Assembly (NCBI GenBank): GCA_021846145.1 | Contig: JAJZCJ010000155.1 | Coordinates: forward strand, 1-7,618 | Length of the DNA stretch: 7,618 nucleotides | Direction: 5' to 3' | DNA from: Bacillota bacterium | GTDB lineage: Bacteria; Bacillota; Bacilli; Alicyclobacillales; SLC66 | Shown here: positions 1-6,722 of the stretch, piece after piece | Layout of the letters: every line of letters begins with the position of its first letter | How positions within the stretch are numbered: position 1 is the stretch's first letter | Notes under the pieces: generated by a model | What the model was told of the DNA's origin: nothing | The model's input: only the letters and a program-made list of their open reading frames with translations | Database searches by the model: none | Program-made: the position numbers and the translations under genes

Positions 1-73
1 CTTGTGCGAATTCCAGCAGTGCAGAATCATACACTCCTGTGCCTCCGATTACTGCAAATTCAGCGTTGTGCAT
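1..73 (-). CDS. mtnP: MTA phosphorylase-like nucleoside phosphorylase, N-terminus only (cut by window edge)
   Basis: Only the first 24 codons are visible, starting at the ATG at 73-71 and running off the left edge. The peptide begins MHNAEFAVIGGTGVYDSALL. The IGGTGVYD stretch is the N-terminal phosphate-binding glycine loop typical of 5'-methylthioadenosine phosphorylase and related purine nucleoside phosphorylases of the PNP/MTAP family. Family members cleave methylthioadenosine (or inosine/guanosine) with phosphate, in methionine salvage or purine salvage, in the cytoplasm. A good Shine-Dalgarno (GAGGAAGG, 79-86) sits 5 bases before the ATG and supports this start. The gene lies 42 bases after rex on the same strand, with no terminator between them, so co-transcription with rex is possible. 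MTA phosphorylase is favoured over other family members, but 24 residues cannot settle substrate choice. Confidence 0.6.
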   Translation of the reverse strand, partial: MHNAEFAVIGGTGVYDSALLEFAQ

Positions 74-115
74 AATATCCTTCCTCTCATTGTGAAAAGT
101 GTATCATACGCCGCC

Positions 116-745
116 TCATTCAGCGATGAAAAAAGCTAACGATTGAAGCTCTGTAGTAAAATCAGTGTTTCGCAATACCACTTCTTTTGGTACCCGCAAA
201 TTAGTCGGTGCGAAGTTGAGGATGATTTTTATTCCTGTGCTAATTAGTGCATCGCACACATCCTGGGCTGCAGGTGCCGGAACAGCAATGATGCCCATTT
301 GAATATTCTTGAGAGGTACAGTTTCCACTAGTTCTGCAATATTTTGAACAATTAAAGAACCCACTTTTGTTCCGATTTTATTTGGATCTGCATCAAATAA
401 TCCTGCAATAGATATTCTTTCACTTTGAAATCGTGCGTAGTTAGACAACGCAATTCCCAAGTGACCGGCACCGATCAGCGCTACATTAATTTGCCGATCA
501 AGGTTCAAAATTTGTCTGAGTTTGCGTTCTAAGTAATCGACTTCATAGCCGACACCTTTACGTCCAAACTCACCAAAATAAGCAAGGTCTTTGCGAATTT
601 GGGCAGGGTTGATGTCGAGTCTTATTCCCATTTCTTGAGAGGAGACGGTCGTAATCCCTTGGCTTTTTAGTAATTGCATTAAACGCAAATAGATAGGTAA
701 TCTGCGAATCACTGAATTCGAGATTTTTGGTTCTTTGCCTAACAA
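116..745 (-). CDS. rex: Redox-sensing transcriptional repressor Rex
   Basis: Rex is a dimeric repressor that binds DNA when NAD+ is high and lets go when NADH rises, controlling fermentation and respiratory genes. The 209-residue product has the full layout. An N-terminal winged helix covers about residues 10-80, with KISNSVIRRLPIYLR at the start of the fold and IRKDLAYFGEFGRKGVGY (50-67) around the recognition helix and wing. A Rossmann domain follows, with GAGHLG (92-97) as the NAD(H) loop and the acidic FDAD (117-120) after strand 2. The C-terminal segment NFAP..L.VP....D.T.ELQSLAFF supplies the domain-swapped helix; the protein stops a few residues earlier than Bacillus subtilis Rex. The start is a TTG at 743-745, preceded at 6 bases by a strong AAGGGGGG; it aligns well with known Rex N-termini. 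The gene sits 59 bases after dinG and 42 bases before mtnP. No convincing Rex operator was found in front of it, so autoregulation is not shown. Confidence 0.95.
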   Translation of the reverse strand: MLGKEPKISNSVIRRLPIYLRLMQLLKSQGITTVSSQEMGIRLDINPAQIRKDLAYFGEFGRKGVGYEVDYLERKLRQILNLDRQINVALIGAGHLGIALSNYARFQSERISIAGLFDADPNKIGTKVGSLIVQNIAELVETVPLKNIQMGIIAVPAPAAQDVCDALISTGIKIILNFAPTNLRVPKEVVLRNTDFTTELQSLAFFIAE

Positions 746-751
746 ATCAAT

Positions 752-759
752 CCCCCCTT
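752..759 (-). promoter_or_regulatory. Ribosome binding site of rex
   Basis: The minus strand reads AAGGGGGG followed by 6 bases (ATTGAT) and then TTG. This site decides for the TTG start at 745 over the GTG eleven codons further in, which has no Shine-Dalgarno at a fitting distance. Confidence 0.8.
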
Positions 760-783
760 GCTCTATGAATATAAGTTTTTTTA

Positions 784-789
784 ATTATA
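784..789 (-). promoter_or_regulatory. Possible -10 box of a rex promoter
   Basis: The dinG-rex gap contains a perfect TATAAT on the minus strand, followed by an A-run. The -35 side is weak. TTGAAC (802-807 plus-strand coordinates reversed) lies only 13 bases upstream, too close for a sigma-A promoter, and at 17-18 bases there is only a poor TCAACT-like match. The gap is AT-rich, so a chance match is plausible. If real, it would let rex and mtnP be transcribed apart from dinG. Confidence 0.3.
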
Positions 790-804
790 ACTCCTAAACA
801 CCGT

Positions 805-3528
805 TCAAGTTGAAATATATTTTTTTGCTTCCATACAAACTGCCTCTAATGACTGATCTAAAATCGGCAAAGTAGGCAAAGAATCTAAAAACAATCTACC
901 GTAACGCTCGGTAATAATTCTTTTGTCCAGCACAAAAATCACACCACGATCTGATTTTGCACGAATCAGGCGACCGAATCCTTGCGTAAAGCGGATGACG
1001 GCTTTAGGAATGCTATATTCTCGAAAAGGTTGTTTGCCATTTTGACGAATGAGTTCACTTCTCGCTTCAATGATCGGATGAGACGGAACGGGAAATGGCA
1101 ATTTCACTATAATTAGGCTAGTGAGTGCTTCTCCCTGCACATATAACCCTTCCCAAAAACTATCTAATCCCAAAAGTACAGTTTGCGACGATGATTTAAA
1201 TTGTTCGAGCAAACGTGTGCGGCGATGATCGTGTATTCCTTGTGCTAATGTGGTGATCCCCATTTGTGAAAGTGGAATTTCCAGTTTATTATAAACTTCC
1301 TTAAGCATCTGCTTAGATGTAAAAAGCACCATTGTTCTACCTCGCGAAAGCGTTGCAATTTTTATGATCGCATCCGCTACACCGTTGGTAAATTCCGGTT
1401 CTGTTTTCACATCGGGAAGATCTGTAGGGACACACAACATCGCTTGTTTGCTATAAGAAAAAGGCGAGGCCACCTGTTGTTCAATGACTCTACCTGTTTC
1501 TTCTAAAAGAGCCAAACCTGTTCTGTCTTTCAGGTATTCAAACGTACTTGCCACTGCTAGTGTGGCAGAGGTCAATATCACGGAAGACTTGTCTTCAAAC
1601 AGTTCGCGCTTTAAAAGACGCGATACAGAAAGTGGTGCCAACTGAAGTGAAAGACTCTCACTAGATTCTCTCACAGTAACCCAGCCTACATAATCTGCCT
1701 CAGGTAGTTGAGCCAAGGCAACGTCTATACATATCTGTTGTCCATGCAACAATTCCTTGATTCTGCCGGAAGTATCCTCTAATCGATCAAATAAAGGATC
1801 GTCCACTTCAATATCCATTCGCAATTGATCCCATTCCATGTGACTTTGCGATAACTGCTTCCGCGTTTTGGCAAGCCAGTTTGTCGCTTCCTTTAACTCT
1901 TTATAATTGTTGTCCTCCACTTTTTTGGGGGTAATTCGGATCTCTGTTTTACCCGATTGCTTTTTCACCCACGTTGACATCATGATCCAGAACGCTTTCA
2001 TATCTTCCGTTGTCTCTATCACAAGTCGCTGCAATTGCTCTACTTGTAGAGTGAGTTTTTGTGTTTCTCCATCATGTGATGCCGCATATGCAGTAAGACT
2101 GCGGCGAAGATCAGGCAGTATCCCACGTGCCCCTGCGATACGCTCCAAAATTTTTTGCATCTCGAATTGCGTCACCTCGGCACCAAATTGTTTGGTGGCT
2201 TGGTCTTCCAAATGGTGCGCTTCATCAATAATTAGGCGCTGATAACTCGGCAATATTCTGTGATCTGTAGCCAAATCAGAAAGCACTAATGAATGATTGG
2301 CGAGTACCAAATGCGCTTCTGCAGCCTTTTGCCTTGCTGAAAAATAGTAACAATGCTTGAAGAAGGGACATTTTTTATTAATACAAGTTTCCGTCTCACT
2401 TTGAATTAAACGCCAATTGTCTGTTTCATTGCCTACTAATGAAATTTCTTCTCGATCCCCTGCTTCAGTGTCACTAATCCAGATTGCGATTTTAAATATA
2501 AAATCTCGTTCACCCATCGTTAGCTCTCCTTGTGAACGTAAGTGTCTAGAAAGTTTGCGCATGCATAAATAATGATTTCTGCCTTTTATGATGGCGACAT
2601 TTACCTTTTTTTTTAATAACGACTGCATGATGGGGATGTCTTTATTACGCAGTTGTTCTTGTAGAGCAATCGTATGCGTGGCAATCAATACTTTTTCACC
2701 TGTCATTGTTGCAAATAGTGCGCTGGGTATTAAATAAGCAAGTGATTTACCAGTACCAGTGCCCGCTTCAATGATTAACAACTGATCGTCAGAGAGTGCT
2801 TTTGCCACACTTTTTATCATCTGCAGTTGACCAAAACGTTCTTCAAAGACTGCATCCGATAAATCATGAGTACGCTGCAAGAATAAATCGTGGCAGTATT
2901 CATCAAATTGATTGATATTCGTTGCCCATTCCTCTGAGTCGTCAGTTTCAGGTAATGAGGAAAAGCGTGAGACAGGACGAAATGCTAATTCATGAATCAC
3001 TTTTACCTGTTTTTCACGTTCACCTTCCTCGTTCATGCGCAAAAGTATCCATTCGTTCAAAATTTCTTGGAATGCTAGCCAATCAGGATATGCATCAGCC
3101 ATCGTCTGTAATGTGGTGAGTGGTAAAATGCTGATCACATACAAAAGTTGAGAAACTAATTGTATCGGCCATAATGGTGTAGAGTCAGCAGTAGAACGAG
3201 AAAATGAATGCGCCCATTTTTCAAGCTCAGCGTTCTCAAATTGTGATTGGTGAGGCAAAAGTATGCGCGCAAGCCTTTGCCAACTTATGATATGTCTATC
3301 GGAAAGCGGGATGTATCCTAAATTATCCGCATTATTATCCAATTTTCTTTTATTTGATAAATTTTCCATAAATATAGGGTGATCATGATATTGTTTTAAA
3401 AATTCTGGGTACACATTCGCAAATGACCCGGTTAGAACATTGATTATTTCACGTGTTGTTGAGTCGTGCTCACTAAAAGAAAATTCGATGTTAAAATCCG
3501 ACACAGGATGAATGATAAAATAATGCAA
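805..3528 (-). CDS. dinG: DinG-family (XPD-like) ATP-dependent DNA helicase with a degenerate N-terminal exonuclease-like region
   Basis: This is a superfamily 2 helicase of the DinG/XPD group, expected to unwind DNA 5' to 3' in the cytoplasm during repair or replication conflicts. Counted from the TTG at 3528, the product has 907 residues. Helicase motifs are intact: Walker A EAGTGTGKS (254-262), DEAH box (435-438), LTSATL (652-657) and motif VI QGFGRLIR (849-856). Four cysteines (C322, C382, C387, C393) lie between Walker A and DEAH; the last three are spaced C-x4-C-x5-C as in the iron-sulfur domain of E. coli DinG, so a 4Fe-4S cluster is likely. About residues 1-150 occupy the place of the DnaQ-type 3'-5' exonuclease of Firmicute DinG, but the acidic DxETTG motif is absent. 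LARILLP (86-92) and STADSTP (112-118) resemble decayed remnants. The start is chosen by GGAGGAAA placed 7 bases before the TTG. The gene has its own likely promoter and precedes rex by 59 bases. Confidence 0.92.
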   Translation of the reverse strand: MHYFIIHPVSDFNIEFSFSEHDSTTREIINVLTGSFANVYPEFLKQYHDHPIFMENLSNKRKLDNNADNLGYIPLSDRHIISWQRLARILLPHQSQFENAELEKWAHSFSRSTADSTPLWPIQLVSQLLYVISILPLTTLQTMADAYPDWLAFQEILNEWILLRMNEEGEREKQVKVIHELAFRPVSRFSSLPETDDSEEWATNINQFDEYCHDLFLQRTHDLSDAVFEERFGQLQMIKSVAKALSDDQLLIIEAGTGTGKSLAYLIPSALFATMTGEKVLIATHTIALQEQLRNKDIPIMQSLLKKKVNVAIIKGRNHYLCMRKLSRHLRSQGELTMGERDFIFKIAIWISDTEAGDREEISLVGNETDNWRLIQSETETCINKKCPFFKHCYYFSARQKAAEAHLVLANHSLVLSDLATDHRILPSYQRLIIDEAHHLEDQATKQFGAEVTQFEMQKILERIAGARGILPDLRRSLTAYAASHDGETQKLTLQVEQLQRLVIETTEDMKAFWIMMSTWVKKQSGKTEIRITPKKVEDNNYKELKEATNWLAKTRKQLSQSHMEWDQLRMDIEVDDPLFDRLEDTSGRIKELLHGQQICIDVALAQLPEADYVGWVTVRESSESLSLQLAPLSVSRLLKRELFEDKSSVILTSATLAVASTFEYLKDRTGLALLEETGRVIEQQVASPFSYSKQAMLCVPTDLPDVKTEPEFTNGVADAIIKIATLSRGRTMVLFTSKQMLKEVYNKLEIPLSQMGITTLAQGIHDHRRTRLLEQFKSSSQTVLLGLDSFWEGLYVQGEALTSLIIVKLPFPVPSHPIIEARSELIRQNGKQPFREYSIPKAVIRFTQGFGRLIRAKSDRGVIFVLDKRIITERYGRLFLDSLPTLPILDQSLEAVCMEAKKYIST

Positions 3529-3532
3529 AATA

Positions 3533-3540
3533 TTTCCTCC
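3533..3540 (-). promoter_or_regulatory. Ribosome binding site of dinG, fixing a TTG start at 3528
   Basis: GGAGGAAA on the minus strand, with GGAGG (3536-3540) 7 bases before the TTG at 3526-3528. A longer frame could begin at another TTG (3544-3546), but that codon lies upstream of this Shine-Dalgarno and would translate it, so the shorter 907-residue product is preferred. Confidence 0.8.
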
Positions 3541-3554
3541 AAGCAATATAGCTA

Positions 3555-3566
3555 ACTAAATTTAGT
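3555..3566. promoter_or_regulatory. 12-base palindrome ACTAAATTTAGT, possible operator of dinG
   Basis: A perfect palindrome overlaps the 3' half of the proposed dinG -10 box and covers the expected transcription start, which is a classic operator position. It does not match the Firmicute LexA box (CGAAC-N4-GTTCG) or the Rex site. A couple of 12-base palindromes are expected by chance in a window of this size, so only its position gives it weight. Confidence 0.3.
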
Positions 3567-3592
3567 ATTCTAAACTTACTTCCTTATGTCAA
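3564..3592 (-). promoter_or_regulatory. Sigma-A type promoter of dinG
   Basis: The minus strand carries a perfect -35 TTGACA (3587-3592), a 17-base spacer and AATACT (3564-3569) as -10, which matches TATAAT at four of six positions. The start would fall near 3556-3558, about 30 bases before the initiation codon. It lies in the gap after the TPR gene, so dinG can be expressed apart from the birA-pan genes. No promoter experiment is available. Confidence 0.65.
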
Positions 3593-3608
3593 CCTTTCTC
3601 GCATTTGT

Positions 3609-4925
3609 TTATTGTGTTTCTAACTCCATCGCTTTGGCAAAAAAATGATTAGCCATGGTGAGTTGCCCCATTTTAGCGTATAGATAACCGAATTCTGAAA
3701 ATCCATGTGCATGCCATTTTGTATCTTTTTGTGCAAATAAAATATTTAAATATTGTTTTGCTTGATGAATCTCGTGAAGATCAGCAGCGATACGTGATAG
3801 CCCTGTGCTGGCGAGTAGCGAAATGGGGGGATTCAAGGTGAGTAATGGTTGAAATACTGCGCGTGCCCGTTCAATTTCACCTTCACCATATAAGGCAAAA
3901 CCCAGCCACAACATGGACTGATGATCTTCTCGTTGCATGGATAAGCGTTTTTTAAGCAGCGCAGCAGCCTGATGATAGTGACCACTTAGCAAATTGATTT
4001 CTGCCAACCCCAAATAGGCAGCATCAACTGATTCATGGCCTTGCAACAACGAGCGATAAAGTGCCTCCGCTTCTTGGGTGCGCAACAACGTCTGCAAGAC
4101 GTGTGCCATCTCAATCGTAATAGTTGCCTGCTTAGGGGCGTTGAAGTGAGCAAGTTGGTAGGCGTTCAATGCTTCTTCGTATTCATGAAGTGAAAATTTC
4201 GCTGTCCCAACAATTCGCCACGCCAAGGAATCTTGTGGATCAAGTGTCGTAGCAAATAGTCCGTGATTTGCGGCTTCAATATAATCACCTAATGCATACG
4301 CACAAATAGCAACATTTACGTGAGCATCAATGTAGTCCGAACGTAGTTGAAGCACATGATACAGTGCTTCTCTCGCATTATTAAATTGACCATTATCTAC
4401 ATGCAACTGAGCTTTTGCATCCCAGGCTGCAGCAACCAGTGACGTATCCGTTGCTTTTTCCAATAAAGTATCCAGTTCCTGATTAGCAAGATCACGATGA
4501 CCACTGGTCATTAAACTGATCGCGTAGAAAAGGCGAATCATGTGTAAATCAGGTTGATCTTTCAGTATGTGTTGAAATTCTTTCGCTGAATTTTGAAACA
4601 TCTGCAAATCAAAAAAACCTAATCCTTTGCGAAAATGGTCATTTAGACCCTGACTGTCATTTCCCAACTCATTAGTCATGATGGCAAGTGAACCGATGGG
4701 CAAAGTTTGAGTAATTATTTCTGTATCTTCAGTCAGTAGTGCCTGTATTTTTTGCAAACGTTCATCAAAAAACAACCAGTTTTCCAAGATGCTTTCATGA
4801 TAATTTGTCAATGCCTCTAATTCCTCAAGAATTTGCGATAACTCTAGCGAAGTCGATTCTTTTAGTTTTTTCTCCAATGCGTCTAGACCTTGATTTAATT
4901 GTGTATAAATGCTGTATAAGGACAT
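3609..4925 (-). CDS. TPR-repeat protein of unknown function
   Basis: The 438-residue product has no signal peptide or membrane segment and should be cytoplasmic. About residues 1-70 are charged and heptad-like (ALEKKLKES, QILEELEAL), consistent with a short helical or coiled-coil cap. From about residue 97 on, tetratricopeptide repeats follow one another: near 97-130, 131-160, 165-197, 200-230, 233-264, 267-296, 301-330, 335-365 and 405-436. Signature spacing shows in GDYIEAANHGLFATTLDP and HEYEEALNAYQLAHFNAP. Such arrays are protein-binding scaffolds; no catalytic domain is visible. The ATG at 4925 follows AGGTG by 5 bases. The gene lies 64 bases after panC, where Bacillus has panD, and 80 bases before dinG. 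It bears no resemblance to aspartate decarboxylase and cannot replace PanD. Function is not inferable from sequence; a link to pantothenate or DNA repair would rest on position alone. Confidence 0.85.
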   Translation of the reverse strand: MSLYSIYTQLNQGLDALEKKLKESTSLELSQILEELEALTNYHESILENWLFFDERLQKIQALLTEDTEIITQTLPIGSLAIMTNELGNDSQGLNDHFRKGLGFFDLQMFQNSAKEFQHILKDQPDLHMIRLFYAISLMTSGHRDLANQELDTLLEKATDTSLVAAAWDAKAQLHVDNGQFNNAREALYHVLQLRSDYIDAHVNVAICAYALGDYIEAANHGLFATTLDPQDSLAWRIVGTAKFSLHEYEEALNAYQLAHFNAPKQATITIEMAHVLQTLLRTQEAEALYRSLLQGHESVDAAYLGLAEINLLSGHYHQAAALLKKRLSMQREDHQSMLWLGFALYGEGEIERARAVFQPLLTLNPPISLLASTGLSRIAADLHEIHQAKQYLNILFAQKDTKWHAHGFSEFGYLYAKMGQLTMANHFFAKAMELETQ

Positions 4926-4928
4926 GTT

Positions 4929-4958
4929 GACACCTGCCTGTTTTTAATTCAGGCTGTC
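4929..4958 (-). other. Possible RNA hairpin holding the Shine-Dalgarno of the TPR gene
   Basis: In the minus-strand transcript, GACAGCCTG (4950-4958) can pair with CAGGC (4936-4940) and TGTC (4929-4932), leaving a 9-base loop and a 3-base bulge, AGG (4933-4935). That bulge is the core of the Shine-Dalgarno AGGTG before the ATG at 4925. The stem totals 9 pairs. It has no U-run after it, so it is not a terminator. It could lower translation of the TPR gene, but the stem is short and chance pairing cannot be excluded. Confidence 0.35.
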
Positions 4959-4989
4959 CGGAAACACTGGTTTTATGCAAGATATGCAT

Positions 4990-5850
4990 TTAATTAGGGC
5001 TATTGAGCACGATGTTGTCGATTAACCTTGTATTTCCAATAAAAGCGGCAACAGCGCAAACACAAGTTGTTCCGGCATTTAGCATGGCGATTGGTTGCAG
5101 TAAATCGGAATCGACACAGGTCAGGTAATCAATTCTAATGTCTGAAAATTGTTCTATTGTAGCGCGCTCTGTGTGGAGTAAGTGATCCAAATTATGCTCT
5201 CCGTTAGCCACCGCCCATTGAATGCGTTGGAGTGACTTATATAATTCTGGTGCCACCAGTCGATTTTGTTCGGACAGATAGACATTGCGGGAACTTTTTG
5301 CAAGTCCATCTGCTTCGCGTACCGTATCAACAGCTATAATCGTCACTGGAAACGAGAGATCTCTGACCATGCGCTTAACAATGCTAATTTGCTGAAAGTC
5401 TTTTTTCCCGAAATAAGCTCTTTCTGGGTTGATAATGGCAAATAATTTTGCCACCACTGTGGCTACACCGTCAAAGTGCCCAAGTCGTGATGCGCCACAA
5501 AGGTGATCGCCTAGTTTGTCTACATGAATTCGCGTCAACGCACCATCGGAGCCATACATTTCCGTGACTGTAGGTGCAAATAGTACGTCTACACCCAGTG
5601 CTTCACAAAAATCACGATCTTGTGGTAAATTTCTCGGGTATCTTTCCAAGTCTTCATTGGGGCCAAACTGAAGTGGATTGACAAAAATAGATACGACCAC
5701 TTGCTGGTTATCCAACCTTGCAGTGCTGATCAGTGAACCGTGCCCCTGATGTAAAAAGCCCATAGTGGGGACAAGGCCAATCTGTTCCCCTTTTTGCTTG
5801 GCTAATTGACTATAGGCACGCATCTCATTAATGCTATGAATGATAATCAA
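4990..5850 (-). CDS. panC: Pantothenate synthetase (pantoate-beta-alanine ligase)
   Basis: PanC joins pantoate and beta-alanine with ATP, by way of pantoyl-adenylate, to give pantothenate, the last step of vitamin B5 synthesis; it is a cytoplasmic dimer. The 286-residue protein is full length. The ATP-binding fold shows VPTMGFLHQGHGSL (27-40) with the HxGH signature at 34-37, then IFVNPLQFGPNEDLERYPR (55-73), HFDGVATVVAKLF (125-137), FGKKDFQQ (147-154) and DGLAKSSRNVYLS (181-193), the last being the KMSKS-like loop in the form also found in Bacillus. The start is a TTG (5848-5850) that overlaps the panB stop in the four bases TTGA, so translation is probably coupled. An AAGGAG inside the end of panB lies 10 bases before it. 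The N-terminus aligns with family members. The next in-frame ATG (codon 10) would remove part of the first strand. Confidence 0.97.
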   Translation of the reverse strand: MIIIHSINEMRAYSQLAKQKGEQIGLVPTMGFLHQGHGSLISTARLDNQQVVVSIFVNPLQFGPNEDLERYPRNLPQDRDFCEALGVDVLFAPTVTEMYGSDGALTRIHVDKLGDHLCGASRLGHFDGVATVVAKLFAIINPERAYFGKKDFQQISIVKRMVRDLSFPVTIIAVDTVREADGLAKSSRNVYLSEQNRLVAPELYKSLQRIQWAVANGEHNLDHLLHTERATIEQFSDIRIDYLTCVDSDLLQPIAMLNAGTTCVCAVAAFIGNTRLIDNIVLNSPN

Positions 5851-6713
5851 TGATGGGTTTCTCCTTTAACTTTTGCATATAGTGATAATAAATCTGCATC
5901 CCCGACTTCGTAACTATAAGCAGGTGTCGGAAACTGTGATTGCTTGACTTCCGTGCGATAGTTCTGCAATGCTTCTACCGCTTCATTGCCAAGTTGCGCA
6001 TACGATTTTACAAATTTAGGTGATTTGCGATCGTATATGCCCATGAGATCATGAAAAACAAGTACTTGTCCTGCACAATCACTTCCTGCTCCAATGCCAA
6101 TGATAGGAACGGGGATTTGTTCGCTAATAAAACTTGCCAGTGACGACGGCACGCACTCTAACACCAGCATGAAAACTCCTGCTTCCACCAGTGCCCACGC
6201 GTCATCTAATATTTTTTCTGCTGTTTTGGCATCTCTTCCTTGTACGCGAAAGCCACCTAGATTTAAGGAATTCTGCGGCGTGAGGCCTAGATGGCCACAA
6301 ACAGGCACGCCTGCTTCAACCAATGCTTTTACATGCCCCGCAATACTAGCGCCACCTTCTAGTTTCACACCATCTGCAAATGATTCTTGCATGATTCGTC
6401 CAGCACTGCCAAGTGTATCTTCAATACTTTTGCGATAACTGAGGAAAGGCATATCTACAAGCATCATTGTGTCTGGTGCACCACGTCTAACTGCTTTTGC
6501 ATGGTGAATCATATCATCCACTGTAACCGGTATGGTGCTGTTATAACCTAGCACCACCATGCCAAGCGAGTCACCAACAAGGATTACGTCGATTTCTGCC
6601 CGCTGTGCAATTGCAGACTGTGCAGCATCATAAGCGGTCACCATGACAATTTTCTCTCCTTTAGTATGGAGAGATTTCAAGCTGACAGTAGTATGGCGTT
6701 GTGATGTTGGCAA
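5847..6713 (-). CDS. panB: 3-methyl-2-oxobutanoate hydroxymethyltransferase (ketopantoate hydroxymethyltransferase)
   Basis: PanB transfers a one-carbon unit from methylene-tetrahydrofolate to alpha-ketoisovalerate, giving ketopantoate, the first committed step to pantothenate. It is a metal-dependent TIM barrel in the cytoplasm. The product is 288 residues from the TTG at 6713 (291 from the ATG at 6722). Visible motifs, with 291-residue numbering: MVTAYDAAQSA (27-37), VGDSLGMVVLGY (49-60) with metal ligand D51, LVDMPFLSY (88-96) with D90, KLEGG (120-124) with E122, GHLGLTPQ (143-150), LECVP (188-192) with the catalytic glutamate E189, and PIIGIGAG (206-213). AGGAG directly touches the ATG at 6722, leaving no spacer, whereas the TTG three codons on sits 9 bases away; the TTG is therefore preferred, though the ATG is the usual automatic choice. 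The gene begins shortly after birA and overlaps panC by 4 bases, so birA-panB-panC look like one operon. Confidence 0.96.
   Translation of the reverse strand: MPTSQRHTTVSLKSLHTKGEKIVMVTAYDAAQSAIAQRAEIDVILVGDSLGMVVLGYNSTIPVTVDDMIHHAKAVRRGAPDTMMLVDMPFLSYRKSIEDTLGSAGRIMQESFADGVKLEGGASIAGHVKALVEAGVPVCGHLGLTPQNSLNLGGFRVQGRDAKTAEKILDDAWALVEAGVFMLVLECVPSSLASFISEQIPVPIIGIGAGSDCAGQVLVFHDLMGIYDRKSPKFVKSYAQLGNEAVEALQNYRTEVKQSQFPTPAYSYEVGDADLLSLYAKVKGETHH
5861..5866 (-). promoter_or_regulatory. Ribosome binding site of panC, inside the end of panB
   Basis: AAGGAG on the minus strand, 10 bases before the TTG of panC. The distance is at the long end of the normal range. Coupling to panB termination through the TTGA overlap would help initiation. 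Confidence 0.6.
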
Positions 6714-6722
6714 TGGAAGCAT

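Noticed and set aside
90..107. TTGTGAA at 90-96 as half of a Rex operator in front of mtnP
   Set aside because: The Rex site is TTGTGAA-N4-TTCACAA. The second half here reads GTATCAT and does not match. Further lone half-sites occur inside dinG and panC, so single halves are at chance level.
103..108. TATGAT on the minus strand as -10 of an mtnP promoter
   Set aside because: No acceptable -35 at 16-18 bases; only TTTCAT-like sequence inside the end of rex. Too weak to list as a feature.
784..807. TTGAAC with TATAAT as a complete rex promoter
   Set aside because: The spacer is only 13 bases, outside the range used by the main sigma factor; only the -10 was kept, at low confidence.
1907..2242. 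Plus-strand open frame of 111 codons inside dinG
   Set aside because: Lies wholly inside the well-supported dinG gene on the other strand, has no convincing ribosome site, and has a serine/cysteine/arginine-rich composition typical of a shadow frame. The plus-strand frames at 2922-3119, 4739-4930 and 6094-6438 are rejected for the same reason.
3526..3546. dinG start at the upstream TTG (3546), giving 913 residues
   Set aside because: The strong GGAGGAAA lies inside that extension and is placed 7 bases before the TTG at 3528, so the longer start has no ribosome site of its own.
4975..4989. Hairpin ATGCA-TATCT-TGCAT directly after the panC stop, as a terminator
   Set aside because: Only 5 pairs, AT-rich, and followed by AAAACC, not a U-run, on the transcribed strand.
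4990..5850. KSSRN in place of LSSRN in PanC as a possible catalytic loss
   Set aside because: Bacillus PanC has the same GLAKSSRNVYL loop, so this is ordinary variation.
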